This document shows positions 17,147-25,733 of a stretch of 64,000 nucleotides of DNA, one piece after another (positions within the stretch are counted from its first letter, which is position 1; every line of letters starts with the position of its first letter). A model generated the notes under the pieces. The model had not been told where the DNA came from. It was given only the letters and a program-made list of their open reading frames with translations, and did no database searches. Made by a program: the position numbers and the translations under genes. The DNA is from Candidatus Obscuribacterales bacterium (GTDB lineage: Bacteria > Cyanobacteriota > Vampirovibrionia > Obscuribacterales > Obscuribacteraceae): the NCBI GenBank assembly GCA_020634035.1, contig JACKCM010000004.1:186001-250000 (forward strand). Reading direction: 5' to 3'.

Positions 17147-18400
17147 ATGGATAGAAGAGAATTTCTCAGAACTTCGGCGGTGGTATCACTGTCCTGTCTC
17201 GTTCCCGGTTTGTCGGGCTGGGCCTATTCACCGGCTGCCGCGGCAGGAAGTGGCGGCAAGAGCGGCTCACGCAAGCTCATTGTTGTTTTTCTCAGGGGTG
17301 CTGCCGACGGACTGAATATAGTGGTGCCTTATTCAGATCAAGACTATTACCGGGCGCGACCGACCATAGCCGTCAATCCTCCCGGCAAGCCTGATGGCTG
17401 TATCGACCTGGATGGAACCTTCGGTCTTCATCCGGTTCTAAAGCCGCTGGTCAGTCGCTGGAAAGAGGGCTCTCTGGCTTTCGTTCATGCCTCGGGCTCT
17501 CCTGATACCACCAGATCTCATTTCGATGCCCAGGACTATATGGAGTCCGGCAGACCCGGGGTGAAAACAGCAAGCTCCGGCTGGCTTAATAGAATGCTGC
17601 AAATTCTTCCCGATAATCATTCGCCTATTCGAGCCATTAATGTCGGCTCTACCATGCCGCGAATTCTCCAGGGACCGATATCGGTGGCAAGCTATGAGCC
17701 AAAGCGGGGCGGACGCAGCTCTATCATGGATAGACCCTTTGTCGCTTCGGCTTTCTCCGGTATGTATGACGGGCGCAAAGATGCGCTTGGAGAAGCCTTC
17801 CGCGAAGGTGTCGAGAGCCATAATACGCTCAAAGAGAAATTGGCCGAAGAGATGATAGCGGCGGACAAAGGCGCGCCCAATGTGGGTAATTTCAAAGGTT
17901 TCGGTCGACAGCTGGGCAGTCTCTTCGGCAAAGATCGCAACACCCAGGTAGCGTTTCTTGCTCTGGGTGGCTGGGATACCCATGTCAACCAGGGGGCGGG
18001 CCGGGGTCAGCTTGCCAACAAGCTCTCGGTTCTGGGTCAGGGTCTGGCCGATCTGGCTAGCGGACTCGGTACTCAATACAAAGATACCGTGATCATGGTT
18101 GTCTCCGAGTTCGGTCGAACCGTCAAAGAGAACGGCAACGGAGGAACCGATCACGGTCATGGCAATGTGATCTGGATGATGGGCGGACCGGTTCGGGGCG
18201 GCAAAGTTTACGGAGACTGGCGCGGTCTCGGTGAGAAAAATCTTTTCGAAGGCAGGGATCTGCCCGTGGTTGTGGACTTTCGTGAAGTGATCGCGACGGT
18301 GGCCTCTAATCATCTCAATCTATCCAGCCAGGAAGTCGCCCGGCTCTTGCCCGGCTATGTGCTTCCCGGTAAAAAACATACCTCTGATATTATCGTCTGA
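17147..18400 (+). CDS. Secreted DUF1501 family protein, alkaline-phosphatase/sulfatase-like (first copy)
   Basis: 417 residues. The start MDRREFLRTSAVVSLSCLVP carries a Tat-type RREFLR signal with cleavage near AAAAGSG. The body matches DUF1501: FLRGAADGLNIVVPYSDQDYY, SHFDAQDYMESG, GGWDTHVNQG and EFGRTVKENGNGGTDHGHG, whose His and Asp residues are placed like metal ligands of the alkaline-phosphatase superfamily. Exported, folded before transport. It forms a two-gene unit with the DUF1800 gene; the pair may act as an enzyme with its partner, but no substrate is known. Confidence 0.92.
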   Translation: MDRREFLRTSAVVSLSCLVPGLSGWAYSPAAAAGSGGKSGSRKLIVVFLRGAADGLNIVVPYSDQDYYRARPTIAVNPPGKPDGCIDLDGTFGLHPVLKPLVSRWKEGSLAFVHASGSPDTTRSHFDAQDYMESGRPGVKTASSGWLNRMLQILPDNHSPIRAINVGSTMPRILQGPISVASYEPKRGGRSSIMDRPFVASAFSGMYDGRKDALGEAFREGVESHNTLKEKLAEEMIAADKGAPNVGNFKGFGRQLGSLFGKDRNTQVAFLALGGWDTHVNQGAGRGQLANKLSVLGQGLADLASGLGTQYKDTVIMVVSEFGRTVKENGNGGTDHGHGNVIWMMGGPVRGGKVYGDWRGLGEKNLFEGRDLPVVVDFREVIATVASNHLNLSSQEVARLLPGYVLPGKKHTSDIIV

Positions 18401-18453
18401 CCCGGCGTCAGCGTGTAAAATGGTCTTCTTTATTCCCGGGAAGAAGATTTGAC

Positions 18454-19443
18454 ATGATTTGGATAAAGTTACTTGCTTCGCTTTCTAGCGCCCTTTTGAT
18501 TTTGAGCCTTTGGGCTGTGTTTCTGCCGGCCCTGGCCGCTCCTTCAGATACGGCGGTTTCTGAATCGCTGGAGAAAGTCAAAAATACCAGGGTCAGCCTC
18601 AAGCCTCCTGCCGGATTCAAGCCATCGCCACTATTTAACGGTTTTATTATGGAGGACAAGCATGCCTCTATCATGGTTACCGAGTTGCCGGCGCCTGCTT
18701 CGATGATGATCAATGATTTCACCGCCGAGAAACTGGCCACCAAAAATATGGAGCTTTTAGATAAGGCTCCCGTCAAAGTAGCCGGTTCAGCTACAGAAGG
18801 GCAAATGCTTCATGTGAAGCAGTCCGTTGCCGGACAGGCTTTTGAGAAATGGATCACTATATTTGGTGACGACAAAAATACCGTCCTGGTAGTGGCCGCG
18901 ACTCCGGAAGATAGTGAAAAAGAGTTCTCGGCAGCCCTGAAAGAGAGTGTGAGCAAGGTAGAGTGGGATTCTAAAATAGAGCTGGATCAGACCGCCGGAC
19001 TCAACTTTCAGATAGAAGCGTCCGGACCTTTGAAGCTTGCCCGGCGCATTCAGAATATGCTTCTTTATACCGAAGGCGGCAACTTCCCTGCCAAGAACCC
19101 CAGCGATCCGATTTTTATTGTCGGACAGTCCTTCGCAAATCCGCATATACCTGATAGGGAGAAGTTCTGTGTGAACCGCATCAAGCAGATGCCCGGTCTG
19201 GTTGAGTTTAGTGATCTGCATGTGGTCTCTCTGGGCAGTGACGGTAAAGATGAGGCCGATGGGTTCGAAGTGGTTGCCCAGGCCGTAGACTCCAAAAGCG
19301 GAGACAAGATGTTTATCTACCAGGTGATTCACTTCGCTCCTGACTCGTACTACATTCAGCAAGGGATGGTATCGGATAATCGAAGAGAAGAGCTGGAGCC
19401 AGTTTTCAGAAAGATGAGCGGTAGCTTCAAGCCCAAATCCTAG
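18454..19443 (+). CDS. Secreted protein of unknown function
   Basis: 329 residues. Signal peptide residues 1-28 (MIWIKLLASLSSALLILSLWA, cleavage after PALAA). The mature chain is two similar-sized alpha/beta parts, each holding a strand pattern with conserved aromatic residues (KWITIFGDDKNTVLVVAAT; MFIYQVIHFAPDSYY), reminiscent of proteins that fold like PsbP or of DUF1795, but I cannot assign it. Its stop codon is one base before the ATG of the next gene, a SpoU methyltransferase, so the two are probably cotranscribed. Confidence 0.7.
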   Translation: MIWIKLLASLSSALLILSLWAVFLPALAAPSDTAVSESLEKVKNTRVSLKPPAGFKPSPLFNGFIMEDKHASIMVTELPAPASMMINDFTAEKLATKNMELLDKAPVKVAGSATEGQMLHVKQSVAGQAFEKWITIFGDDKNTVLVVAATPEDSEKEFSAALKESVSKVEWDSKIELDQTAGLNFQIEASGPLKLARRIQNMLLYTEGGNFPAKNPSDPIFIVGQSFANPHIPDREKFCVNRIKQMPGLVEFSDLHVVSLGSDGKDEADGFEVVAQAVDSKSGDKMFIYQVIHFAPDSYYIQQGMVSDNRREELEPVFRKMSGSFKPKS

Positions 19444-19444
19444 T

Positions 19445-20131
19445 ATGGAAACCATCTGTCCCAATCCCAAATGTGCGCACCGGTTCTCTCTAGAGGAACC
19501 ACAGTTCGACTCGGATAAGCGTAATCATTTTCATGGAGTCTGCCCGAACTGCAAGATCCAGGCCAGTTTCAGGACTCTTGAAGCACTGGCTGTTATCGAT
19601 AATGTCTATGAGAAGCGCAAAGCGCGTGGCGGTCTTGCGGGTGGTCCTGAATTGCAGGGTGTACCGAGGCTGTCGGTGCTGGTAGAGGATGTGAGAAGTC
19701 TCTGGAATGTCGGATCTATCTTTCGCACTGCAGATGGTGCAGGGTTCGATCGCATCTATCTCTCTGGTATTTCAGGTTCACCGCCGCGTAAAGAGATTGA
19801 GAAGGTCAGTCTCGGGGCTGAAAATACAGTCAACTGGCTTTACGAGAGAAATCCTCTGGCCGTGATTGAGGACCTCAAGAGTGAGGGAGTCGAAATCGTC
19901 GGTTTAGAAGTCAGCGACAACAGCCGTTTGCTTACCGAGGCACTGGCGGAGAAAAGCCTCTCTGTGCCGCTCTGTCTTGTGCTCGGTAATGAGGTGTCTG
20001 GTCTTTCTCCCCAGGTGCTCTCATCGTGCTCTTCGGTTTGCCATTTACCAATGAGAGGCTTCAAAGAGTCCCTCAATGTGGCGGTCGCTTTCGGTATAGC
20101 GGCATATGCGCTGGCCGAAGCACTTTCATAA
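19445..20131 (+). CDS. SpoU/TrmH-family RNA 2'-O-methyltransferase with zinc ribbon
   Basis: 228 residues. An N-terminal zinc ribbon (CPNPKC, then CPNC, residues about 4-35) precedes a SPOUT methyltransferase with the three family motifs: NVGSIFRTADGAGF (about residues 88-101), CLVLGNEVSGLS and LPMRGFKESLNVAVAFGIAAY. It should transfer a methyl from SAM to the ribose of tRNA or rRNA using the trefoil-knot fold. Slightly shorter than many TrmH proteins but all active-site motifs are present. The exact RNA target cannot be told. Confidence 0.9.
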   Translation: METICPNPKCAHRFSLEEPQFDSDKRNHFHGVCPNCKIQASFRTLEALAVIDNVYEKRKARGGLAGGPELQGVPRLSVLVEDVRSLWNVGSIFRTADGAGFDRIYLSGISGSPPRKEIEKVSLGAENTVNWLYERNPLAVIEDLKSEGVEIVGLEVSDNSRLLTEALAEKSLSVPLCLVLGNEVSGLSPQVLSSCSSVCHLPMRGFKESLNVAVAFGIAAYALAEALS

Positions 20132-20149
20132 CGATCCGTTTGCAGCCGA

Positions 20150-20659
20150 TCAGGCCTTGCCGGTGAAGTATGCCCAGGTCAGGGCGACGACAGTTACTAT
20201 ATAGAGTGCCAGTAGCATAGATGTCGTAGTCGATTTCGCCTCGTGCCATCGCTTGTAGTGCAGCACACTATGCACAGTGGCTCCAGTAAGCGAGACGATG
20301 TAACATAATAACCTTGATATATGAAGGTCTTGATAGACAAGCCACATAGCCAGCCCCGTCCAGAAAAGAATATTTCCCACAGAGGATATGGTCATGACGA
20401 TCTGGTAATGGCTAAAATCAGTAAGTGCGATGTTTTCGTTTTCTATGATGCGCAGACGAAAGATCAAAGAGAAGGCGTTGAATATCGCTATCAAAGCCAG
20501 CACCGAGGCGGCAGAGGCATTCTCTTGCCAGCGCAGTTCGTTCTGGCTGTAATAGGTCCAGGGTATAGCCAGGATCATTGTAAGGATGAACGCCACCGAG
20601 ACTCCGTAAAGTCCCAGGTGCCAGATTGAGAATTCTTTTGGCTTCTTTTCCTCGTCCAA
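20150..20659 (-). CDS. Small multi-pass membrane protein
   Basis: 169 residues with four or five hydrophobic helices (about 13-35, 46-66, 82-105, 112-130, 145-165) and a short charged N-terminus (MDEEKKPKEFS). No family motif recognised; cytoplasmic-membrane location is clear. It converges with the methyltransferase gene with 18 bases between stops, and is divergent from the TPR gene at 20783. Confidence 0.65.
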   Translation of the reverse strand: MDEEKKPKEFSIWHLGLYGVSVAFILTMILAIPWTYYSQNELRWQENASAASVLALIAIFNAFSLIFRLRIIENENIALTDFSHYQIVMTISSVGNILFWTGLAMWLVYQDLHISRLLCYIVSLTGATVHSVLHYKRWHEAKSTTTSMLLALYIVTVVALTWAYFTGKA

Positions 20660-20782
20660 GGTCTCTTATCTCTCGAGTCTTTCAAATTAGATCTACCCTT
20701 TTGAAAGACGGTTTATTTTCACCTGCCAAAACGCTAATATTAGACGGTCATTTGAACAGGGCGGCACTTACAAGGGGCATCG

Positions 20783-21409
20783 ATGAGCCGGCATCTTTCA
20801 GTTAGTGTTTTAGTGATCTTCGCGGCTTTTGCTTTCTATGGAACGGCTGCAATGGCCGAGGGCTTTCCTGGTATCGGAGACCGGGTCCAATATGCCGAAT
20901 CGCTCCCTCACTATAATCTGGGCAATCGCTATCTGACCAAGAAGTGGTACGAGAAGGCGGTGGAGAAGTACCGTGATGCCATCGAGATCTATCCTTATGA
21001 TGCCGATGTCTACAGCAATCTAGGGGTAGCCCTGAGGCACCTCAACGATCCGGTGCGGGCCGAGTGGGCCTACAAAAGGGCAGTGGAGCTCAAAGGAGAT
21101 GACTGGACCTCTCTCAACAATCTGGCCAATCTCTATATGTTGCAGGACAGATTTGAAGAGAGCCTCAAACTGTTTAAAAAAACTCTGCAGTGTAAAGACC
21201 TTCCGAAAAGCGAGAAAGAAGTCATCGAGAGTAATATCGAAGGCATTAATAAGATAATGAAAAATCGTGGCTTGCAAGCAGCCGCTTCCCGGGCGAAGAA
21301 AGCTCCGCAGGCAAAAGCGGCGCCAGGCGAAAAAGGCGTTGTAGCCGGCAAAACCAACGCTAAATCGAGCCAGAATCAGGCTTCTTATGAAAGCTGGCTG
21401 GATAACTGA
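20783..21409 (+). CDS. Secreted TPR-repeat protein
   Basis: 208 residues. Signal peptide 1-26 (MSRHLSVSVLVIFAAFAFYG, cleavage after AMA). Three tetratricopeptide repeats follow: LGNRYLTKKWYEKAVEKYRD, NLGVALRHLNDPVRAEWAYK and NLANLYMLQDRFEESLKLFK, ending in a charged Ala/Lys-rich tail (APQAKAAPGEKG) and YESWLDN. TPR proteins act as scaffolds between other proteins; expected in the periplasm. AAGGGG lies before the ATG. Partner unknown. Confidence 0.8.
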   Translation: MSRHLSVSVLVIFAAFAFYGTAAMAEGFPGIGDRVQYAESLPHYNLGNRYLTKKWYEKAVEKYRDAIEIYPYDADVYSNLGVALRHLNDPVRAEWAYKRAVELKGDDWTSLNNLANLYMLQDRFEESLKLFKKTLQCKDLPKSEKEVIESNIEGINKIMKNRGLQAAASRAKKAPQAKAAPGEKGVVAGKTNAKSSQNQASYESWLDN

Positions 21410-21412
21410 ATT

Positions 21413-22291
21413 TCAGCTTTTGATCTCGACCGTGGCGAGAATCTTCCTGAACTCATTGTGTATTCTCTTCACCAGGGGACCCGGTTCGCCTGTGCCTATC
21501 GGTCTATCATTGACTTCTACGATAGAGATTATCTCTTCGGGGGTGCCGGCGATAAAGATTTCATCGAGCCCGTAGATATCTTCTTCTTTGACCCTGGTTT
21601 CGATTAGCGGAATGCCTGTATTCTTTGCGATTTCGAGAACCTGACGTTTGGTTATTCCGGGCAGAACATTGGCGGATGAAGGTGCCACCAGAATGCTGCC
21701 TTCTTTAATTCCGAAGATAGAGGTATGACTGCCTTCGGTCATATAGCCCCGGTCGTCGATGAATACCACTTCGAGACAGTTGTTCTCTCGGGCAAAGCTG
21801 GCTGCCATGCAATTGGCTATCAGGCTTGTCGCTTTGATGTCGTTGCGGCGCCAGCGGATGTCTCTATGAGTAATCGCTCTGGCACCAGTCTTTCTGGTCT
21901 CTGCATAAACATCCGAGAAAGGCTGGATGAAGATCAGAATATTGGGCTGGTAGTGATCGGGGTAATGATGGGTTCTAGGAGCCACTCCCCGGGTTATCTG
22001 GCAGTAGATCAGTGCATCTTCTAAACCGCTTTCTTTAATCAGCGCCAGCAGGCGTGTTTTCACCCGGGCGATTTCTACATGTTTCATCTGAACAGAAGCG
22101 AGACTGGTGGCTAATCTGTCCAGGTGATCTTCCAGGCGAAATGGAGTTGCTCCATAAACTCGAATTACTTCATAGACCCCGTCACCAAAGAGAAAGCCTC
22201 GGTCCAGCGCGGGCACAGTCACCTCTTTGAGCGGCATGATCACACCGTTCCAGTCGGCTAACAGTTCCAGTTCGGTGCCCTCGCTATTCAT
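21413..22291 (-). CDS. Class IV PLP aminotransferase, probable D-amino acid aminotransferase
   Basis: 292 residues from MNSEGTELELL; a longer in-frame start would overlap the small membrane gene upstream, and the family is 280-290 long. Features: DRGFLFGDGVYEVIRVYG, QITRGVAPRTHHYPDH (the R-x-H carboxylate trap of D-alanine aminotransferase), catalytic Lys in NDIKATSLIANCMA, and EGSHTSIFGI for phosphate contact. Predicted to exchange amino groups between D-amino acids and 2-oxo acids, useful for D-Ala/D-Glu in peptidoglycan. A branched-chain aminotransferase is less likely because of the R-T-H site. Cotranscribed with the small membrane gene. Confidence 0.85.
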   Translation of the reverse strand: MNSEGTELELLADWNGVIMPLKEVTVPALDRGFLFGDGVYEVIRVYGATPFRLEDHLDRLATSLASVQMKHVEIARVKTRLLALIKESGLEDALIYCQITRGVAPRTHHYPDHYQPNILIFIQPFSDVYAETRKTGARAITHRDIRWRRNDIKATSLIANCMAASFARENNCLEVVFIDDRGYMTEGSHTSIFGIKEGSILVAPSSANVLPGITKRQVLEIAKNTGIPLIETRVKEEDIYGLDEIFIAGTPEEIISIVEVNDRPIGTGEPGPLVKRIHNEFRKILATVEIKS

Positions 22292-22302
22292 AAATAACTC
22301 GA

Positions 22303-22515
22303 TTATTCGATATAGAGGAGGATGATCTCCATCCATGAGAAGGTGAGAGCAGCCGGGTACATAAGAAGCCAGAAAACGTTCGAACCCCAGTCGTTCTCGG
22401 CGCCATCCTGGAAGTCGCAATACCAGAGAACAGCGTTACAGAACAAACTGGAAATAGGCCATCCTAAGATGCCTATCAAAAATGCTATCCAGAGAAATAC
22501 GAACCAGATATCCAA
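22303..22515 (-). CDS. Small two-helix membrane protein
   Basis: 70 residues, TTG start with an AGGAGA site about 11 bases before it. Two membrane helices (about 3-22 and 48-68) around a Cys/Trp/Asp-rich loop (WYCDFQDGAENDWG). The stop lies 11 bases before the aminotransferase ATG on the same strand, which argues for translation. No family recognised. An alternative is that this is an untranslated leader of the aminotransferase gene. Confidence 0.5.
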   Translation of the reverse strand: MDIWFVFLWIAFLIGILGWPISSLFCNAVLWYCDFQDGAENDWGSNVFWLLMYPAALTFSWMEIILLYIE

Positions 22516-22891
22516 CCGGTGAGGTCTCCTCTTTCCGTTTCCCGTGATCTCTTACTAATTTCTACTCCCTGGACCGATATTTTTCAACTGTTGACAACCC
22601 GGTTGCTGCCCTGATTATTTCAGGGTTTTGGCTGTTTTTTGAAATTGTCAACTGCAAAGATAAACAAAAAGGTGGTTGTCAATAGATCTTTTGTTGATTA
22701 TTAGCGGATTTCAGGCGATCAGCCTGGAGCGGTGCCAACTTCGACGGATCGAGAATAAAATCAAACCTTTGTTGAATTTAATCAAGAAATATTGCCGATA
22801 GCTATCTTTCAATGAGATGCAGATCAGGCTCCGCTCCAGACATTTTTAGAATGTTGCCACCGAAACCGGTGCCCCTCGCCGGGCATGCTTA
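22516..22891. other. Intergenic region, AT-rich, with repeats
   Basis: 376 bases with no gene. Contains three TTGTCAA/TTGACAA heptamers (22591-22597, 22645-22651, 22676-22682), a rightward terminator-like hairpin at 22609-22625 and a short CACCG/CGGTG stem (22858-22871) just after the GNAT stop codon. Confidence 0.5.
22609..22625 (+). terminator. Terminator-like hairpin with T-rich tail
   Basis: CCCTGA pairs with TCAGGG around a 5-nt loop and is followed by a T-rich run ending in six T (22635-22640). Oriented rightwards, yet no rightward gene lies directly upstream, so it would end an unannotated short transcript or is chance. Confidence 0.35.
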
Positions 22892-23452
22892 CTAAGCTCG
22901 ATGCCAGTCTTCTTTGCGAATCGAGTAACGCACATGGGGTCTTAGAAAATGTCCTTCGGGCAGCTGGGGATGCTCGAAATCAGCCTGTCTTGTCAGTCCG
23001 AGTTTTTCCATGACTCTAATCGACTTTTTGTTGTGAATAGAGGTGAAAGACATGATCTCATCGAGGCCGATTCTTTCGAATCCGTCATCTATAGAGGCAA
23101 TAGCTGCTTCCGGTGCAAAACCCTGCCCCCAGTGCTCCGCCAGTAGTCGCCAGCCTACCTCCACACAGGGAGTAAAATCAGCCTCGAATTTCGGTTTCCA
23201 GAGACCGACAAAACCGATAAACTCTCCACTCTCTTTTATCTCCACAGCCCAGAGCCCGAAACGATGCGTTTCGAAGTGGTCCTGAATATATTTGATGAAA
23301 GCCGCTGTCTCGTCTCTATCCAGCATTTTAGGAAACCATTCCATCACCCGACGGTCGCCGTTCAATCGGGCGAAAGGCTCCAGATCGTCTTTTCGCCAGT
23401 GTCTCAGCTTCAATCTATCTGTTTCGAGAAATTGCGGGGCTTGCTTGGTCAT
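22892..23452 (-). CDS. GNAT-family N-acetyltransferase (RimJ/RimL type)
   Basis: 186 residues. RimJ/RimL-like pattern: TDRLKLRHWRKDDLEPFARL at the start, IKESGEFIGFVGLWKP, then EVGWRLLAEHWGQGFAPEAA (the acetyl-CoA pyrophosphate loop GQGFA) and FTSIHNKKSIRVMEKLG. It should move acetyl from acetyl-CoA to an amino group, of a ribosomal-protein N-terminus or a small molecule; target unknown. Ends in a typical VRYSIRKEDW. Single gene, divergent from the amylase gene. Confidence 0.88.
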   Translation of the reverse strand: MTKQAPQFLETDRLKLRHWRKDDLEPFARLNGDRRVMEWFPKMLDRDETAAFIKYIQDHFETHRFGLWAVEIKESGEFIGFVGLWKPKFEADFTPCVEVGWRLLAEHWGQGFAPEAAIASIDDGFERIGLDEIMSFTSIHNKKSIRVMEKLGLTRQADFEHPQLPEGHFLRPHVRYSIRKEDWHRA

Positions 23453-23591
23453 TATCCAGGTCGACTCTATATCTAATTCCGGGACCAGCCAATTTTATCA
23501 CCGGATCTAATTAAGGCTCGCCCAAGCGCTTTCTGATATTTTTAGGGACCGCGTTTTCAGGTCGAGTATTTTGTAAGGAGCGAGTCGGTCT

Positions 23592-25733
23592 ATGGCTGAG
23601 TTTAGAAAAGTGATTCTGCCGGTTTATCTGGCGATCTTCTTCTTCTTGTTCGCTTTTATACAATCCGGCTCTGCAGAAGAACTGCGGGCTGAGACCATAT
23701 ACCAGATTTTCACCGATCGCTTCTGTAACGGTGACCCCAAAAACGATGACCCTGAAGTCTCTAAGGGGATGTTCGATCCCCAGAAGAAGAACTGGAACGC
23801 ATACTGGGGCGGCGATCTCCAGGGTGTGATCGACAAGCTGCCTTATCTCAAGAAGATGGGATTCACCGCTATATGGATCTCGCCGGTTATAGACAATGTC
23901 AACAAACCGACTATAGAAGCCGATGGCCGGGTGATGGCTCCTTATCATGGCTACCATGCCAGAAATTTCAAGGGTATCGACGAGCATATCGGTGACTGGA
24001 AAGTCTTCGACCGGCTAATTGAAAGCGCTCATAAACGCGGGATCAAAGTAATGGTCGATATGCCTCTCAATCATACAAGCACTATCAATCATGGAGAATT
24101 CGGAGCCTTGTATGACGGTATGGAATTCATGAGCGATACGGAAAACGATCGAAACAAGCTCTTTCATCATCTGCCTGAAATTGCCGACTGGAACGATCCA
24201 TATCAGTTGCAGTATTACACTCTGGCCTGGCTCGGTGACCTCAATCAAGAGAATTCCTACATAGATACTTATCTGGGCAATGCTGTTCTCAATCTCAAAA
24301 AGCATGGTGCTGACGCCACCAGACTCGATGCTGCTAAGCATGCCAACTGGGGCTGGCAGAGCACAGTGGTCAACAAGCTCTATGACCAGGGCAGACATTT
24401 TGTTGTGGCTGAGTGGTGGATGTCCGATACCGACGACCCGCTCTACCATGAAGCTGTTAAGTTCGTGAATAAGGCCGGGATAGGTATGTTCGATTTTCCG
24501 TTCGCCACTACCATCCGCAAAGTTCTTGGAGAAGAGAAGGATGGTTTCAGGCACCTGGCAAAAGTAATAGAGAGAGAAGACGCCGATCTCAAAGACCCGA
24601 ATGCTTTAATCACTTTTATCGACAATCATGATATGCCGCGCTTCACAAGCCTGAATGCGGACCGACGTGCCGTCGATCTCGCTCTGGCTCTTATGTATAC
24701 CGTGCGCGGAATCCCATCGGTATATTACGGCACGGAGCAATATATTCACGACGATACCAAGGGTGGTGGAGATCCTTACACTCGTGTCTGGATGAAAGAG
24801 TTTGACGAAGGTTCGGAGGGCTTCAAGCTAGTCACCGAGTTGAACCGCCTGAGACGTTCTAGTCAGGCGCTTCTTCATGGCAGTCAGCAATCTATAGAAG
24901 TCAGTGATGACGTTTATATCTTCAAGCGTGAGTTTGGCGGACATAGCGCCGTAGTTGCCGTGAACAAAGCGAAAAAAGAAAGCGCGGTGGTGTCGGCAGA
25001 GAGGCTGGCTGCGGTTCTTGACGCCAGTGATAATGCCATTGATGACGCCCTTGCCGGTCGCCTGAGCGGCATCGCGTTTCCGGCTAAGGCCAAGACTTTC
25101 AGTCTTCCTGCTCGCTCTATTTCGGTATGGCTGGCAGGAAAAGGCGAGGCAAATAGCGACATACAGCCTGAAATTGCTTCTGTAAGTCCCGGGGTTATTC
25201 ACGGAGGCAAGCCGGTAAATATAAACGGTATCGGATTTGGTGAGAAGCGGGGCAAGGTGCTTGCCGACGGTGAATCTCTTTCCATTCGCCACTGGTCGAA
25301 CACTAATGTGGAGGTCACCTCTCCTGCCTCGGTTCACGGAGAGGTGCGCTTAATAGTCGAGCGAGCTGATGGTGCCACCTCGAAATCCAAATCCTTTACC
25401 GCTCTATCCGGAAAGCTTGTTCCCATTACTTTCCAGGTAGAGAAACCGAGCTTCAACTGGAAGGGAGAACAGCTCTATATAACCGGTTCAGCCTCCAATC
25501 TCGGCTCTTGGAGTAGAAAGGCGCAGCAAGCGGCTGGTCCGCTTCTTTTGTCTGAAGATCGCGACTATATTCTTTGTGTGGCCTTACCCGCCGGAAAGAA
25601 GGTAAGTTTCAAGCTGATGATTTTAGATAAGGAAGGAAAGCTGATTAAAGAAGAGAAAAAGATTCACACTTATAAGGTGCCGGATCAAGGTCCCTGGCGA
25701 CATAAATTGAGGTGGCAGGACGATGACCGCTGA
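23592..25733 (+). CDS. Secreted GH13 alpha-amylase/CGTase-like enzyme with TIG and CBM20 domains
   Basis: 713 residues. Signal peptide about 1-28 (ending SGSAEE). The order matches cyclodextrin glucanotransferases and maltogenic amylases: GH13 catalytic barrel (about 35-430), C domain, TIG/IPT domain (about 525-605, PEIASVSPGVIHGGKPVNIN) and C-terminal CBM20 starch-binding domain (PITFQVEKPSFNWKGEQLYI). Catalytic residues by alignment: Asp246 (TRLDAAKH), Glu274 (VAEWWM), Asp347 (DNHDMPRF). At the place of the CGTase central Tyr/Phe195 there is Ala212 (LAWLGDLN), which suggests hydrolysis rather than cyclisation. Extracellular; degrades starch or glycogen. Its last 11 bases overlap the following kinase gene. 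Confidence 0.92.
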   Translation: MAEFRKVILPVYLAIFFFLFAFIQSGSAEELRAETIYQIFTDRFCNGDPKNDDPEVSKGMFDPQKKNWNAYWGGDLQGVIDKLPYLKKMGFTAIWISPVIDNVNKPTIEADGRVMAPYHGYHARNFKGIDEHIGDWKVFDRLIESAHKRGIKVMVDMPLNHTSTINHGEFGALYDGMEFMSDTENDRNKLFHHLPEIADWNDPYQLQYYTLAWLGDLNQENSYIDTYLGNAVLNLKKHGADATRLDAAKHANWGWQSTVVNKLYDQGRHFVVAEWWMSDTDDPLYHEAVKFVNKAGIGMFDFPFATTIRKVLGEEKDGFRHLAKVIEREDADLKDPNALITFIDNHDMPRFTSLNADRRAVDLALALMYTVRGIPSVYYGTEQYIHDDTKGGGDPYTRVWMKEFDEGSEGFKLVTELNRLRRSSQALLHGSQQSIEVSDDVYIFKREFGGHSAVVAVNKAKKESAVVSAERLAAVLDASDNAIDDALAGRLSGIAFPAKAKTFSLPARSISVWLAGKGEANSDIQPEIASVSPGVIHGGKPVNINGIGFGEKRGKVLADGESLSIRHWSNTNVEVTSPASVHGEVRLIVERADGATSKSKSFTALSGKLVPITFQVEKPSFNWKGEQLYITGSASNLGSWSRKAQQAAGPLLLSEDRDYILCVALPAGKKVSFKLMILDKEGKLIKEEKKIHTYKVPDQGPWRHKLRWQDDDR

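Noticed and set aside
17438..18313. Long open frame antisense to the first DUF1501 gene (291 codons)
   Set aside because: Fully inside a confident gene on the other strand, with no family motif; explained by codon bias of that gene.
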